DNA of 64,000 nt from Gracilaria caudata (lineage: Eukaryota > Rhodophyta > Florideophyceae > Gracilariales > Gracilariaceae). The translations under genes and the position numbers were made by a program. This document shows positions 21,194-33,451 of the stretch, piece after piece (positions within the stretch are counted from its first letter, which is position 1; each line of letters starts with the position of its first letter). The stretch is from the NCBI GenBank assembly GCA_030374735.1, contig JASCIV010000001.1:1-64000 (forward strand), written 5' to 3'. The notes beneath the pieces are model-generated. The model made no database searches. It was not told the origin of the DNA and worked only from the letters and a program-made list of their open reading frames with translations.

Positions 21194-24100
21194 TTAGCGT
21201 TCGGCTTTCCATGATTGGCGATGGTTTGCAAGTGCTCTGAGGCTCCTCAGCTTTCTCTCGGTAACAGATGTGTCATTATGCACACTGCATGTGAGATTTC
21301 CGCATAGAATCTCACGCCTTCCAAGCGGTTGGAACCCTATACAACGAAGGCAAATGCGAACAAGATTCGAATTCACAATCCCGTTTTGTCGAATTCTGGT
21401 GTCGATAATAAACCGTGATGCTTGAAGTTCGCTCTCATTTTCCCTACATGCATCGCAAAGCTTTTCCCGTTGCCCTTTCCGTGACAAACTGCGCACTTCT
21501 CTGTGCCATAAAACATGGCCAGATTGCTCTGATTTTCTCTGAGCCTCTTTGTACCTTCGTGGTCAGCAGGAAGTGCTCATTCGAAGGACGGCCTTGGCAT
21601 ATCAGCGTACCACATAGCAACACGAACCCCGATGAGGCTAAACACCGTATTCAAAACAGGGAGCAGCTGCTTGGCAATGTAGTAGGTGGTGTTGATGCGA
21701 ACGCCGCCCTGACGAAAGGACGACAAAAAATCCACAGGTGATATGACGCAGTCTTTCAATGGCGCTCCAGGTCTCTCATAAATGACGATATATGCAACGC
21801 GCTCTCCATGTCTGGGTACCGCTCTGGGATCCCGTTCGATAGCCTTTGTGGCTACAATTGCTGCCGGAGGAAGATGATCTTTTTTTGAAATGAACCCAGA
21901 CGAACTTCTTTGCGAAAAATATAGTCAGCCAAAGGGATATGGCCTTGGTGTAACTGCCGACACAGACGCTGAACATATATTTTCGCAAGTGATACATTCT
22001 TGGTTTCAATGAACATTCGAATGCTTTTCTCCAACGCCTTTTGAACTAGAGGACAGGAGTCCTTTCGAACTGTTTCTATACCCTTCGCATCAAAGACTGG
22101 TACTGCTTGTCCTGGAGACTCGTAACTATACCCCACATATCTTTTCTTTGTTTGTAGGACGCATGGTTGGTATACCTTTTCTAGCTTCAACGTTATTGGA
22201 CTAGGATACTTGTTTTCAACATAGTCAACGATCTTTCTGCCAATCTTAAATGCTTCATCCCTGGTGGCGCGCGGGACCTGCACGAAAATGGAGTCTGTAT
22301 CTCCGTACACCACCGTGGCACCGGTTTGCCCACGGAGCTCTTCTTCTACATATCGATTGACATCTTCGAGGCAATCACGACCACATTGAACTATCGCGTC
22401 AGCAAGTCCAGCGCATGGCATTCTTCCGGAGAAGCGCGCTGAGGTGTACCCATACGTCACATTTGCAATCATCTTTAAGCCAAACTGTCGGGCATTGAGC
22501 AAGTTAGTGATCGCTTCGTCTTTCGTTCCCTTCATTGCTGTCTTCACCATTACTCTGGTTTCAAGTATCTCTTCGAGAAGTTGCGGAAGAATTCCTCTTC
22601 TCACTGAAGACTGCACGAACATCTCTCCATTCGAAGCGATGAAGACGCCTTGTTGAGGTGGAGTAGGGAGCTCAAATTCCTCTGGGGGTTCATAATTTGG
22701 GTGAACGCCGATTCGACGTCGTTCTACCCAAGACGAAATTCTGTTTATGTTCCCCATCATTGTGCTGAAGCAAAGATTATGTGCAATTATGACCGACGGA
22801 TAAAGGCTCTGGAAATCCAGAACAATCACAGGATCGACGTAGAGAGCATATTGGGGTTCCATAACTAACGGCAGCGCTTCCACAGCAGGTTGTTTAAAGA
22901 CTTCTTCTTTTGGGGCCGCAAGTAGTACGAAGTCTCGAGCAATTGCAACCCGTCTCATTATGCTTTCCACGTGATATTGGCTACCCTTTGTCAAAACGCT
23001 CATGAAGTCGATTCCAAACAGGCGAGCAAGCTCTCCAGTGCGACTCTAAACGTTCAGTTTATCGACAATGGCAACATCAATGTTAACTAGTCGTGAGAGA
23101 TGTGATACTGCACGGCAGAGATGGCTATCGCTACGAAACCATTCCTCCAAGTACTTGTTGTCATGTCGGGAAAACGTTGTGTTGAATAGCTCTGCTGCTA
23201 CGGTCTCTTTTGAATAAGCTGGCAATTTCACTTGTTTGCCAACAACTCTCCAAAGACTGATAACGTGCCTTCCCGTTATCTTCATATCTGCCCTCTTCCG
23301 TCGATAGTACGCAGCTGCAGGGTTGTCAACTTTTTGTTCTGGATTTCTGGTGAATAGTGATTCCTTTAGCCATCGCGCTGCCAGGTTTGGAAACGCATGA
23401 CCTATCGCCTGCGCCCGTTCAAGAATGTAACCAATCAAAGAGTTCTGAGTTTCAAAGCCAACAAGAACATCAGGATCGCATGTCCTTATATGACTTGCTA
23501 ACTTATCAAACGGTGGCGCTTCTGAGGCACAAAAATGAATGAGATGAGATGGATCAAGTTCTTTCGAACGATTGAGAACAAAAGTTACTGCTTCACGCCC
23601 TCGTGCTCTTGGCACAATATCATCTGTCTTCGTGACAATACAGACGGCCAAGATGTTATTTCGAGCTGGGTCAGGAAGCTTATCTCTATAACTTGAAGCG
23701 AGAACCTAATCGTTGTGCGGGATCTTCAGAATAGCTTTGAGAATTGTTTCGTGGTGAGTGCATCGAAGTCGCGGGCAGGTTGTCACTGCATATACCTGAA
23801 AATCTTGCCTATATACCGCGCTTAGTTCGCACATCGAAACTTTGGACATACTGCGTACCTCAATAGCCATGACTGTCAAGTTCTGATGCATATGGGGGAC
23901 TGCGATGCAGACGCAGTGCGATTTCTTTTTTCAGAATCTAACCTAGGATCCCCAGATGGCCCCACAACATCAGAGTTCGTTCTGTTAGGGTATCCCTTTC
24001 CTGTAATGGGATTCATGTTGTCATGTTAGTATCGCCATTGGCTGCAATCGCGTCGTATTTCATTGAATGTATAAGAGACTTACGCTCAGTACTATGATAC

Positions 24101-26442
24101 TGACGTTGAACCGTAAATTGGTAAGCCTCGTCGTATTTTGACGATGGAGGTCTGTTGACTTCCAAAGAGTTCCTTCGCTTCTCCAGCGGGGTTGCCATTC
24201 CGGTGTCTTCCCGATACCTAGATGGAACTTCGTCAGCAGAATCATCGCTTTCACTCAAGATTTTGGCCAAGTTTCCTTTGTCTAAAGTTGTACCACCAAC
24301 AAAGAAATTGCTCTGAATGTATGTGAGTTCCCGCCATGATGTTCTGGTGCTGTTCTTCCTAACCTGTCGCCCTGCGGAATCAATGTCCATCCCTTGCCGA
24401 TGCCCGGAACTTTTGGCATCGTTCTTGTGATGGACAAGTGCTATCTGCAGCTCTGAAAGCGTGGAAGGCTTTTTAACTGGACAAACGATACGGGAAAGAA
24501 CTTCCACTGGTGTTGGAACTTCCTTCTGTATACTTGAAGGGAACGGAAAGTATCCCCTAGGGCCAGCTTTTCTAACTGGAATCCTTCTGCCGGCGAAAAC
24601 ATAGTCGGCCTTTCGTTCGTCGTCTTGTTCTCCATAGAACGGGGACTTGTACTTGATGCGGAACGCGTCAGATGCGAAACAAGCTTAGTCGGCGTCTACA
24701 ACCATCGGAGGTCTTGCTGAAGGTCGAAGAACGTAATGAACCTCAGAACTGTTGTAAACTTTACTTGTTTCTTTGTCATACCGTGGTGGAAGCTGGTTGA
24801 CATGGGGAATGGATACTTGGCGAGAGTCATCAGATTTCGAAGCAGCTTTCGGCGCCAAAGACTTGGGGCTCTGTTCGTCTCCCTCTGATTCATGACCAAA
24901 CGAAGCGATTTCAATATCATCGGCCGTAACAGGCTTGCTCATAGCTCCTTTCCATGTATGCCGGATTCGAATCGCATCCTATTTCTTTAACGGCGACTTT
25001 TCAAGCCCAGCATCATGTTCAGATTCTTCCATTTTGACCTCCCATGTATCAACCATACCATCACTGCATGCAGCTTGATAAAAATCTGCCACAAAACTTA
25101 TCCCATTCGGCACATAACTCCTTAGATCTTCGGTCAACGTTCGCTCAGTTGATGCGGGCTGCTCGTCTTGCGGAGTGCTACGAATCTTTACCTCAAACGA
25201 TTCAGTTTGAGTACAGACAGCAAAGTCCGCCCAAGTTCGCTCTATAGAATGATGCTCTTCCAGAACGTCTTGTTCATCATCTGCGAAAACAAGATCGTCC
25301 TGAGCATTGATGCCAAAATCATCGTAGTTCGGGTCATCCTTAAACTGAACGATATCATCTTCGTCTGTTTGGGCTGAGCCTGAGGCGTCAAGATATTTTA
25401 AGACATCATGAAATTGTTCCTCAATACAATCCCCCCTGCAACTACTATTTCCGACCCGTCAGGATTTGAAGAAACTTCCTGTTGCGATATGCCAGCTGGT
25501 GCCATGAGCACCTCGCTCAGTCGCTCCTTCACAAAATCATCAGTTAGATGGGCACCAGCTTTTACAGCTCTCTCTCGAGGTCTTTTCCTTTCTGGATAGC
25601 TTCCAGTTCGCAGTCGCTCTTCCTCCCATATCATCGCTAGCGTGCGTGACGTGAAGTTGTAGGCCTCTTGTTTCTCAGGCATGGCGTTTATAATCTGTGA
25701 GGGAATTGCATCTATTTCAAGGGTACATTTGGACCGTTGCGGACGCTGAAAGGCCACAGCATCTTGGAATCGCTTTCCTGCAACCATCATAGAATACCCT
25801 GTTGTCTAAAGGACTCTTATAATGATCCAATGCATTGGTATGTGCTGGTGCCATGGATAAGGGAGAACGAAACCGGACGTGAGAATGGTATATATAATCC
25901 ATACCAGCCAAATAAAAGTCTGAAATAAACTGCAACACAAACGGCACATGTGCTGCCTACGGGAGCGGGTGGTATCTGATTAGATATTCGGGAAATGCTT
26001 TTTGTGAGATGATGGTGGCAATGCGCTGAACAGTGGTGGGGAGATATACAAATATTTGTACAAAAGGAATGAGACCTGGTTGATAACCGTATATTTCAAG
26101 CTTCAAGACAGGTTTCATGACGGCGATAAAAGGCTTGGGGTTCTCATCTGGTGCGTATACAGCACAAAGTGCTATGTACAAAGCTGCATGCAGTTCATGA
26201 GTGTAGGTTAGCGACGCCGATGGTTCAACCTTTGGTAGCGAAGGATACAGATATGGCCGAAGTCCATGTATATGAAAGCATATGCGTTGCCCTGCTGGGG
26301 TACTGCCAAACATACGAAATACTGGCAACTAATCGAAGGCGGTGTTTGTCGTTATCCGCGCTGCTTGGAAAGCTGTCGAAGATGAGTAATTTTGTAAAAG
26401 GTGCTCGTAGTAATCGATGTAGAACATGCGCACCGAGAACAA
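21194..26442 (-). CDS. REV3: DNA polymerase zeta catalytic subunit (REV3-like), disrupted
   Basis: Nearly the whole family layout is present on the minus strand. N-terminal: [11 protein letters not shown] (26442), [11 protein letters not shown], then [20 protein letters not shown] and [14 protein letters not shown]. Middle: [16 protein letters not shown]. Exonuclease-like: [11 protein letters not shown]. Polymerase: [28 protein letters not shown] and [11 protein letters not shown], then [10 protein letters not shown]-terminal: [19 protein letters not shown] and a Cys-rich zinc/Fe-S region (CDAC, CLRC, C..LTC). Pol zeta extends past DNA lesions. All three polymerase carboxylate motifs look intact. 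Introns are present. Breaks: TTG where the family starts with Met (26442), stops at 26329, 25957, 24685 and 23046, and a frame change at seven A residues (minus strand) at 21880-21886. It may be a recent pseudogene or a real gene with sequence errors. Confidence 0.85.
23707..23858 (-). other. Probable intron in REV3-like gene
   Basis: On the minus strand MAIE is followed by GTACGC and, 152 bp on, CGATTAG precedes [13 protein letters not shown], which rejoins the family alignment. The intervening frame contains a stop at its 3' end. It is a canonical GT..AG intron by position; a shorter alternative within it cannot be excluded. Confidence 0.55.
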
Positions 26443-27030
26443 GGCCTCGAAAACATTGCGAACAAGGCGCGATTCCAGAGGATGGTGGATGATCCTATAG
26501 CGGCGACGCACGAGGACGGGGGCGGCGCGCAACGCAGGTCGCGACGCGAGGACAGGCGCCCGTTGAGGTGCAGAGAGAAGCGATATCTACAGCCGGCACG
26601 GGCTTCGCTGCAAAGTGCCAAAAAGCACCGTGTTCGAGTTTGCATTTCAGATACCGTGGGTACATGACGAAAACAGTACGAGCATCATTTCATGGCCACA
26701 CGTCGTCCCATACAGAGCTGAATGGATTCATTTTGGCTAAAATTGGCCTTGGCCAATTGCACTGACGATCATAGGTCAAAGGTACAACCCCAAAACTGGG
26801 ACATATGCCGTACACCTACAGATTTTTTCGAATAAATTACGGCACAATTCTGGGCCAAAATTGTCCAGAAACAATGTTCACTGGGGGCCAGTACCACATC
26901 AGGCACCTGTCGAGGTTTGCGGAAATGGGGTTGAAAGTTGCGAGATGCCCAGGTTTACTGAAACGTTTGGAATAGATTTGTGCAGAGTATCATAAGGTTG
27001 GAATAACGTGTATCTCCAGCGTTCTTTAAC
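26443..27030. other. Intergenic stretch upstream of REV3-like
   Basis: There is no recognisable gene. A few degenerate GGCC-containing motifs (TTGGCCTTGGCC, CTGGGCC) occur around 26,740-26,900, like weak versions of the satellite seen elsewhere. Confidence 0.35.
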
Positions 27031-27978
27031 ATGTATGAGCACGCAACCGTTTTCAAACTTGATGCTCTGGTGTCATACTTCTCCAGGAAGAGGGAATGGA
27101 AATTGAAGGGCATTTTTGAAGACGGGAGAAAGTATTTCTTCGCATGCTGCAACAGACTGCACTCCGTGGCGATGGAAGTGTCGAAGAAGGAGAAGGTCAC
27201 ATTGAAAGAAGCATATTCGATTGAGGTTCAAGTGACAAAGTGTGAGACGCGTACGCTCCGTGTTTACCTTTCCACGCAGGCTGCACGTATTGAGATGGCA
27301 TCTAACAAGAAGCTGTTGGAAGGGAAGATATCGAGGAAAATATGGATTGTCCGCGACAAGCTCAGAAAAACTATAGGTGTTAATATGTTCAGAACTATCA
27401 GTGCTCCCCCAGTATAAAACCCGCCACCCCCAACTGAACCCATCGACGTAGAGCATCCCACCACAGTGAGTACGGGGACGCGTTAGAGAACTAGAAAGAC
27501 GATATCCACTGCTACGAAAGGGCCTGATGTAGAAGAGGTACAAACATAGAATAGGAGAAGAAGTAGAAGAAGCCGAAGAAGAAGGATGACAAGAACCCAT
27601 GAGAACCCGAGTCAGTGGAAGAAGGCAAGAACACAGCATGCTGTTCAGAACGATATCATCATTCATTTGCGACGAATTGGTGCGAAGGTTGTTAGGAACT
27701 TCTTGAGAACTCATGGGATATCCATCGGGAGGGACACCGAGTCTGATGGAGAAACGAATGTAACCATCTGGGAACGTGACAATGATACCTTCGACGGCAT
27801 GGTGCCGGAAGTGTTACCACCACATTTAAAGAAGACCGCAGAAGTACAATATGACGGTGATGACTCATGGTTGAACTTGGTGCGAATGGCATCCAGCAAG
27901 TGGCCGACTGGGATCGGGAATGCCATCAAATGTGTCTACCGTGTATGGATACGATACATCTGCGTAAGGAGCACCTAG
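27031..27978 (+). CDS. Uncharacterised protein, one frame with three internal stops
   Basis: The frame from ATG 27031 encodes a helical basic-hydrophobic domain (ALVSYFSRKREWKLKGIF, YFFACCNRLHSVAMEV). A stop at 27415 is followed in the same frame by a Pro-rich linker (NPPPPTEPIDVEHPTT), a stop (TAG), TRKTISTATKGPDVEEVQ, another TAG, then an Arg-rich run (RRRSRRSRRRR) and ordinary protein sequence to 27978. Linker-type composition persists across the stops, so the whole looks like one former or decoded protein. I recognise no family. Satellite repeats begin directly downstream. Confidence 0.4.
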
Positions 27979-28019
27979 GTCATTTTCTGGAGCCAAAAGA
28001 CCCTATAAACCCCAGTTAT

Positions 28020-28300
28020 AACCGATTCGTGGCCGATTTATGGCCGACATATCGCCAACATGTTGGCGTATAAGTCAAAATTTTGTGAGAACGCCTAACT
28101 CCCGCAAATAAAAAACTTTTGGTTTTTAATTATGTATCCAAGATATGGCCGAAATATCGGCCAAATGAGGCCAACAGGCAAAACAAAATCTACTTATATA
28201 CACGAGCTACACATTCTCAGAAATTTTCGGGTTATACGCCAACATTTTGGCCATACGTCGGCCATATATCGGCCATATATCGGCCATAACCGCGGTTTAT
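28020..28300. repeat. GGCC-rich degenerate satellite, copy 2
   Basis: Motifs such as GTGGCCGATTTATGGCCGA, ATATGGCCGAAATATCGGCC and tandem CGGCCATATAT units recur at 10-20 bp spacing. Part of the array is self-complementary because GGCC is palindromic. Related arrays lie at 9,590-9,790 and 55,890-56,560. Confidence 0.6.
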
Positions 28301-28409
28301 AGGTAGATTTCGAAGCTGTCGACCATGCTGTGTTTTGACATGCAGTTTATCTTGGACAAAAGCTGCTCGCCGACGTAACGGGACAGAAAGAAGTTGAAGA
28401 GAACACGCT

Positions 28410-29009
28410 ATGGAGAGATGTTCGGAGCAACGACTCTTTTGCATATATATACTTTTTGAACAAGAAGGCAGAGCTTCGGGGCAAAGGATTCTGTTTTTCG
28501 AGGGTTTCGCAACGAATGGAGAGGTAGTGAAAGTGGAACGAAGTGCGAACGATCTCATAGATGAAGATGTTAGTGTAGAGTTATTGGAATACTTCAAAAA
28601 CGATTTCGAGAAGGCTCCAGACCTCAGGGTGCCGGAGAATTGAACGACTTATGTACGTATCGTTAATGCAGCCGGTGGAAGGTATGTGACGACAAGAAGA
28701 GGTATAGTGGATGAGATGGCGGCGTCAGGGAACAAACATATCTTGGTGAAGAAAAGAGCGCTACTGGATGCTCTTCTGGGACAGATATGTGAATCTATGG
28801 GTCTACAGGATAACACGCAGGAGATTGAGAGGATGTATGCACCGAGGACTGGAGGAAGGGTGTTATGCACTGGTGTACGATGCACACGGCAGCAGTTGCA
28901 TACAAATTTCACCACTTTGACAAACGAAGATAAACTAGAGAGTGAAAGAAACCCGGGGTGTTTCATCATGGTGTCGGGAAGTGTCTTATTTTCTATTCGG
29001 GTATGTTAA
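28410..29009 (+). CDS. Uncharacterised protein, one in-frame TGA
   Basis: The frame from ATG 28410 encodes LCIYILFEQEG, ILFFEGFATNGEVVKVERS and an acidic helical part. It meets TGA at 28641-28643 (VPEN, stop, TTYVR) and continues in the same frame with a good globular segment (RRGIVDEMAASGNKHILVKK, RALLDALLGQI). A possible 31-nt intron (GTATGT to GTGCAG, 29001-29031) would lead into an acidic tail ending near 29217. I do not recognise the family. It may be the 3' part of a gene that includes 27031-27978, separated by satellite insertion; this is only a suspicion from their order. Confidence 0.4.
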
Positions 29010-29217
29010 GGATTTGACAATCTATGTGCAGTGAGTGCGAGGGCATTTGAAGGGTTGGCACGAGGCATGTTCGTCCGAGAGCCCTATGAAAGACAGTAAG
29101 GACACTATACTACAGATCGATGACGAACATATGAATGAAGACGAAGACGACAAAAAGATGGAGACGATGATGAGGATGAGAATTATGAGGGGGCGGATAT
29201 TGGTTTATCGTGAATGA

Positions 29218-30585
29218 TTGTTTCGTTACTGTCTTTATCGCATACATTGTAAACTCTACAGATAAACCTTGGTATAAGGATATGGAGCAAAGATGCCGTC
29301 TTTATCCCACTAAAGCACATAAGACTATGCCAAGGGTTTGATCACTGATGTCTTTACTTGCAATTATGTCTGCATTTTGTACTACTCAGAGGTAAAAAAA
29401 GATGATATACGAGTCTGTTTCATTGTAGGGCTTCGCATACTTCTCAACGATCGTTTAGTACGGACCAGAGCTGGTAATTCTCTCTCAGGCCCCCCCTGAC
29501 TCTCCATTATCAACAAAACAACAGCAATATAGGTAGGTAACAGAAGTTGGATATTCAACCGTATTCTTGTATCAGAGGGTAAGTGTTTCATAAAAAAGCA
29601 TTTTCTTTGAGACTTTTGGTTTTGAATTTCTGTGTTTTCTATTCATATATCCTTATTCTTGAATTCATTCATTTCGAGGGCTCTAGAGAGGGTCTCAATG
29701 ATATAGATTGGACATTCATCCAAAAAATATAGAAATCTATTTGCGCGGTGTACTTATATCAAGGTTTATCTGTACTATCTTTTGATTTGTTTCATATCAG
29801 CCACATAATTCTACGTACTGCATATATGACTTCCACAGAACTTTGTGTTCATCTAGAACGTATTCTAAATGCGAATGAAAAATGTCTCTGTTGGACATTA
29901 CGAAGCCTAACACTATGTTTTGATACTATTCCGATGGTAGTGGATGACTGGTCGGCGGCCTGGGATGCTCACCGATGGCGTACAAGTATCTATCCAAGTT
30001 ACATCTTGGTGCCTGGTTCACGACGTCTGAGCACAGGAGGAGGAGGATGAACAGAGTGTTTTTGAGAAGAGGGGGTATTCCTCTATACGGAGCGAAGGTT
30101 GCGGGGTCCAAAGACTCTGACAAGAAATGGGCGACGAAAACTGGGACTACCGGGCTGAGGCTCATTCTTATCGAGAGAATGAAATATTTCAAGAATAAAT
30201 CCTTCCGAAAAGTGTCTCAAACAAGGTGACAGTACATAAAAAGCTTCTGTACGGAGTGAGAATGCCATAAGAGAGCGGAAAAACATTTTCCAAGGAGTGC
30301 CTACTCGAAACAAAAACGAAAAGAGTGTCAATGACGTGTGTCAAGAAACCTAGAAGGATCCACCTATGAAGAAGGCGATTGAAGCAGTTGTGATAGAGTC
30401 GTTGATGCTAAGCGGAGGAGGACGGAATTGATGAGTCAGGGCAATCGAGATATTGAATGTAACAAGTCCACGGACCGCGACACACATGTATCTGATCCTC
30501 AAAGACGAAAATGTACTCATTGTGAGCGAAGGATTCATAAGAGTAGAGGCAACAATGCTGAATGTTGTGGCGTGGAGAGAGAATG
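29218..30585. other. Gene-poor stretch, nothing recognised
   Basis: A+T-rich, with short ORFs on both strands (for example 29926-30192 and 30408-30719, both minus) that lack recognisable motifs. Confidence 0.35.
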
Positions 30586-30858
30586 CTAACTAAACCCGAA
30601 CAATCTGCAACACTGTTTCCAGAATGCTGTATAGGAGCGTGAATCCCAGTTGTTCTTGTCGGGAGGACCGTGTCTGTAAAAGGTAGTTCGAGAGATTTTG
30701 GCTTGAGCCAGCTGAACAAAGAATGGGATATCCGTCCGGAGTTCCATTAAACCGTTGGCAATAAGAGTGAGCTCTTCTTCATGTGCCGTACGGTAGTGTC
30801 TCTGAATGAACAAAAGGTCAGCGGCCTCTGTGGTCACTCGGACGTGGGAGTCCGACAT
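30586..30858 (-). CDS. Small uncharacterised ORF, 90 residues
   Basis: It has a well-formed helical N-terminal part (ADLLFIQRHYRTAHEEEL, LTLIANGLMELRTDI) followed by TTFYRHGPPDKNNWD. Homology is not recognised. It could be a short exon of a larger minus-strand gene, because adjacent frames at 30408-30719 are also open. Evidence is composition only. Confidence 0.25.
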   Translation of the reverse strand: MSDSHVRVTTEAADLLFIQRHYRTAHEEELTLIANGLMELRTDIPFFVQLAQAKISRTTFYRHGPPDKNNWDSRSYTAFWKQCCRLFGFS

Positions 30859-31050
30859 CGGTGGTATCGTAACCGGGTCGGCAACTCAAATCTTGTTCGA
30901 TGGCGTCATCCCCGCGGTGTTACGAGTAGGGTTCTCAGCTTGTCCGGACGGAAAAATACTGAGTCCAGACGCGGAGGATTGCCACGGGGTGAGAGTGGCG
31001 TAGCAAGACAGTCCGTTTCGGAGTTAATATATGTGTGAACTGTGTTCGAT

Positions 31051-31350
31051 CATGTCGTGCAATGAAAACGAAAGGAATTGCGTCCCAGGAACACCAAAAT
31101 ACGCACAATGATGTAAAATGACCAAGAACGGTAAAGATGATCGCGTTGGAGCGCCATTCTGCAGTATGTATATGCCCTGGGTAGGACCATGTCGTGCTAT
31201 GAAAAGAAAAGAAATTTTGGCCAGGGAACACCAAAATACGCGCAAAGATGTACAATGAATAAAACATTGAAGATGATCGAGTTGGAGCGTCATTCTGCAG
31301 TATGCGTGTGCCCTGGATATGGCCATGTAGTGCCATTAAAAAAAGAAATT
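31051..31350. repeat. 137-bp tandem repeat, about 2.2 copies
   Basis: CATGTCGTGC starts units at 31051 and 31188, and CATGTAGTGCC starts a partial third at 31324, giving a period of 136-137 bp. Other shared blocks are GGAACACCAAAATACGC, GATGATCG..GTTGGAGCG and CATTCTGCAGTATG. It lies directly upstream of the inverted LTR copy. Confidence 0.75.
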
Positions 31351-31594
31351 GTAGAGCAAAACGTCACCGTGCTCGGTACCTATTTTCCTGTCTTCAGGCT
31401 GTAGATTTCCGTTAGGATGATGTCGTGTGATGTTGACGATGGACCCGACATATGGGTGAAGTTTGGATGACTTGAAGTGAACCTCGTTAGGTGAATTGGA
31501 TTATGCAACCATTGTATGGTGTTGAACACGTGTATTTTGTGTAGGTTTAGTTGAGTGCAGTCACTCATGAGGACCCTGACAGTGGATCGGACAG

Positions 31595-32350
31595 GTGTGT
31601 GGACCTCGAGAGGTGTGCACTACTTTAGTTAATAATATTTAGTTCAGTATGCACTAGGCATATAAGCTCGGGTGATCTCACCCTGGAGCCAAAATTGTAA
31701 AGTTACCTGAGTCGCGTCTTCATCCCGAAGACCGGGTTATGGGTAATACTGCCTACGTAGGTTCATGCCTCCATTAGGAGAGTAAACACGATTGGTCTCG
31801 GTGTACTCACCCTCAGGGTCCTTCAGGAAGCTACTGTGCACCATTCTTTGGTTTATTTCAGTCTCTGTCCCATCATTTAGTCTTGTTCAGTTATCCTCGC
31901 CGTGGTATCGGATCTTTTATTGGATATATCGTTTCCTGGTACAGGCTTTGCTTCCGCCCCTGGATAGGGTTATTTTCGGCTTTGGTTGCCCTTTTCGCTC
32001 CGCCTTTCGGGTCTGTTCCGCCGGCTGGCACGACCCTTGGCTTCGCTCTGGGTTCCGGTTACTTGGAGTATTTGCCCGTTTGTACGGTTCCTTTTCCTCT
32101 TTTCCCCCCTTTTCGCACCCTTTCTCTGTGTTTCCTCTGCTTCACTACCGATCACCGGTTCTTCCTGGTTTTTACCTCTGCCGATTCTTCCAGTACCGTC
32201 TCCGGTTTGCATCCGGCTGCCACTCGGCATTCGCACGGGCAGAGGGCTCTTCTGTTGAGTTCGCCCATACAGGGAGTAGGACTCGAACATCTCATGGACG
32301 TTCCCATTCAGGGTGTTGCTCCACATTTGGTCTCCCGACTTAGAAGGGCT
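31595..32350 (+). mobile_element. LTR/leader remnant of the Ty3/gypsy family, inverted copy
   Basis: Plus-strand sequence here matches the minus-strand 5' LTR and leader at 5390-6213. Shared stretches include GGTGTGCACTACTTTAGTTA, the CGTCTTCATCCCGAAGACC block, CTTCCGCC around a conserved TATAGGGTTATTTTC-like segment, GGGCAGAGGGCTC and GACTTAGAAGGGCT. No reverse transcriptase follows. This is either a solo LTR with leader or a 3'-truncated element. The ORFs of the leader (31792-32343, 31883-32365) are probably not translated. Confidence 0.7.
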
Positions 32351-32361
32351 TATGTCACTTT

Positions 32362-33451
32362 GTGAAGTACTCTTTAAAGTTTGGAATCTTGGAGATTGGG
32401 ATTTTCCTTTTTGAGAGATTGATTTCGATTGACACCGAGTTTCGGTTCTGTTGGAGTCACTCCTTTGTTGCTTGCCGCTTTTCGGAAGTCGTGACTGAAG
32501 TTTTCGTCTTCACCGAGTTTTTGGTTCCTCATGGTGTGTTCAGGATGTCTAAGGATGATCGATGGAATGGGTCCTTCCCTTCGGAGTGTTCTGATGACTC
32601 CCATTATTCGGGTTTGTATTCTGTGCCCGAAAGGATTGATGTTGATGAAGTCTCATCCGATTCTCGGAAAGTGTTGTTCTTTTTGTCGGTTTCCCAAGCT
32701 GGGTGGTCTTTTGATCCCAGATCGGTGGTTCATAGATTATCCGACTTCCGGAATACTGACGCTGTTGATTTCTACAGGTTGGAGTGAGCTACCAAGAATT
32801 GGTTTTTGGTCTACGCTTCCTGTTGGAGGGTCTGCTGGATCTCAGACGAGATATTTCTGATATCAAGCTCCAAGATATGTCGGCAGATATTCCCCAGTGA
32901 GACACGTTGATACGTAACGGATGTGTCTTGGATGTGCCCTGGATATGTGACTGTGCACGTGGACATCCCGCTAATATCCTTTGCACGTTCCAAAAAATTA
33001 CGCCGAAAATTACAAGCTTGTGCAGATATCCGTAGAATGTGCAATGGACTTCGGCTTCAGATTTGGATGTCCTTTCCATGTCCAAAAGCTCCAGAAATTG
33101 AAGCCTTGACACTGTGGATGCGGACTCGTTTTCGGTGGCCGTTAGATAGTCACAGGTATCTAAACGTAGCTGTCTAAGCCAAGGTGTCCACTGTAACCTT
33201 GGCTTCCGTCCAGTCGCTCAGATTTCTTTGTTTCCGTTTACCTTCGCCTCCGCGACCACCCCCTTTCCCTCATCTTTGCGTTCTTTCACTCCTTTGCTTA
33301 TCCACACGCCGCCGTCAATACTCCCTCCACACGTACTTCTGCTACACATGTGAGTTGGCTTTCCGTTAATACGGACACATGCAGTGGATCCAACTTCTAA
33401 ATCTGTATCAGTACCATCTCCTGTCACTCCTTCTTCTACACGCGGCACCGC
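32362..33451 (+). other. Region after LTR remnant, possible gag-like ORF only
   Basis: An open frame from 32362 to 32787 has an acidic, serine-rich centre (FPSECSDDSHYSGLYSVPER) and could be the start of a divergent gag. It does not visibly match the gag of the 1-6 kb element. The remainder to 33451 has only short ORFs. Confidence 0.3.

Noticed and set aside
23046..23090. 42-nt intron ending TTTAG to remove the REV3 stop
   Set aside because: Removing it would delete residues that align with the conserved family segment before the RTxE motif, so an in-frame stop is more likely.
32268..32290. tRNA-like T-arm GACTCGAAC in the LTR leader
   Set aside because: No acceptor stem or anticodon arm can be drawn around it; not a tRNA gene.
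31792..32365. Hydrophobic 160-183 residue ORFs that look like membrane proteins
   Set aside because: They come from the T/C-rich strand of the LTR leader; the inverted homologue does not preserve the frame.
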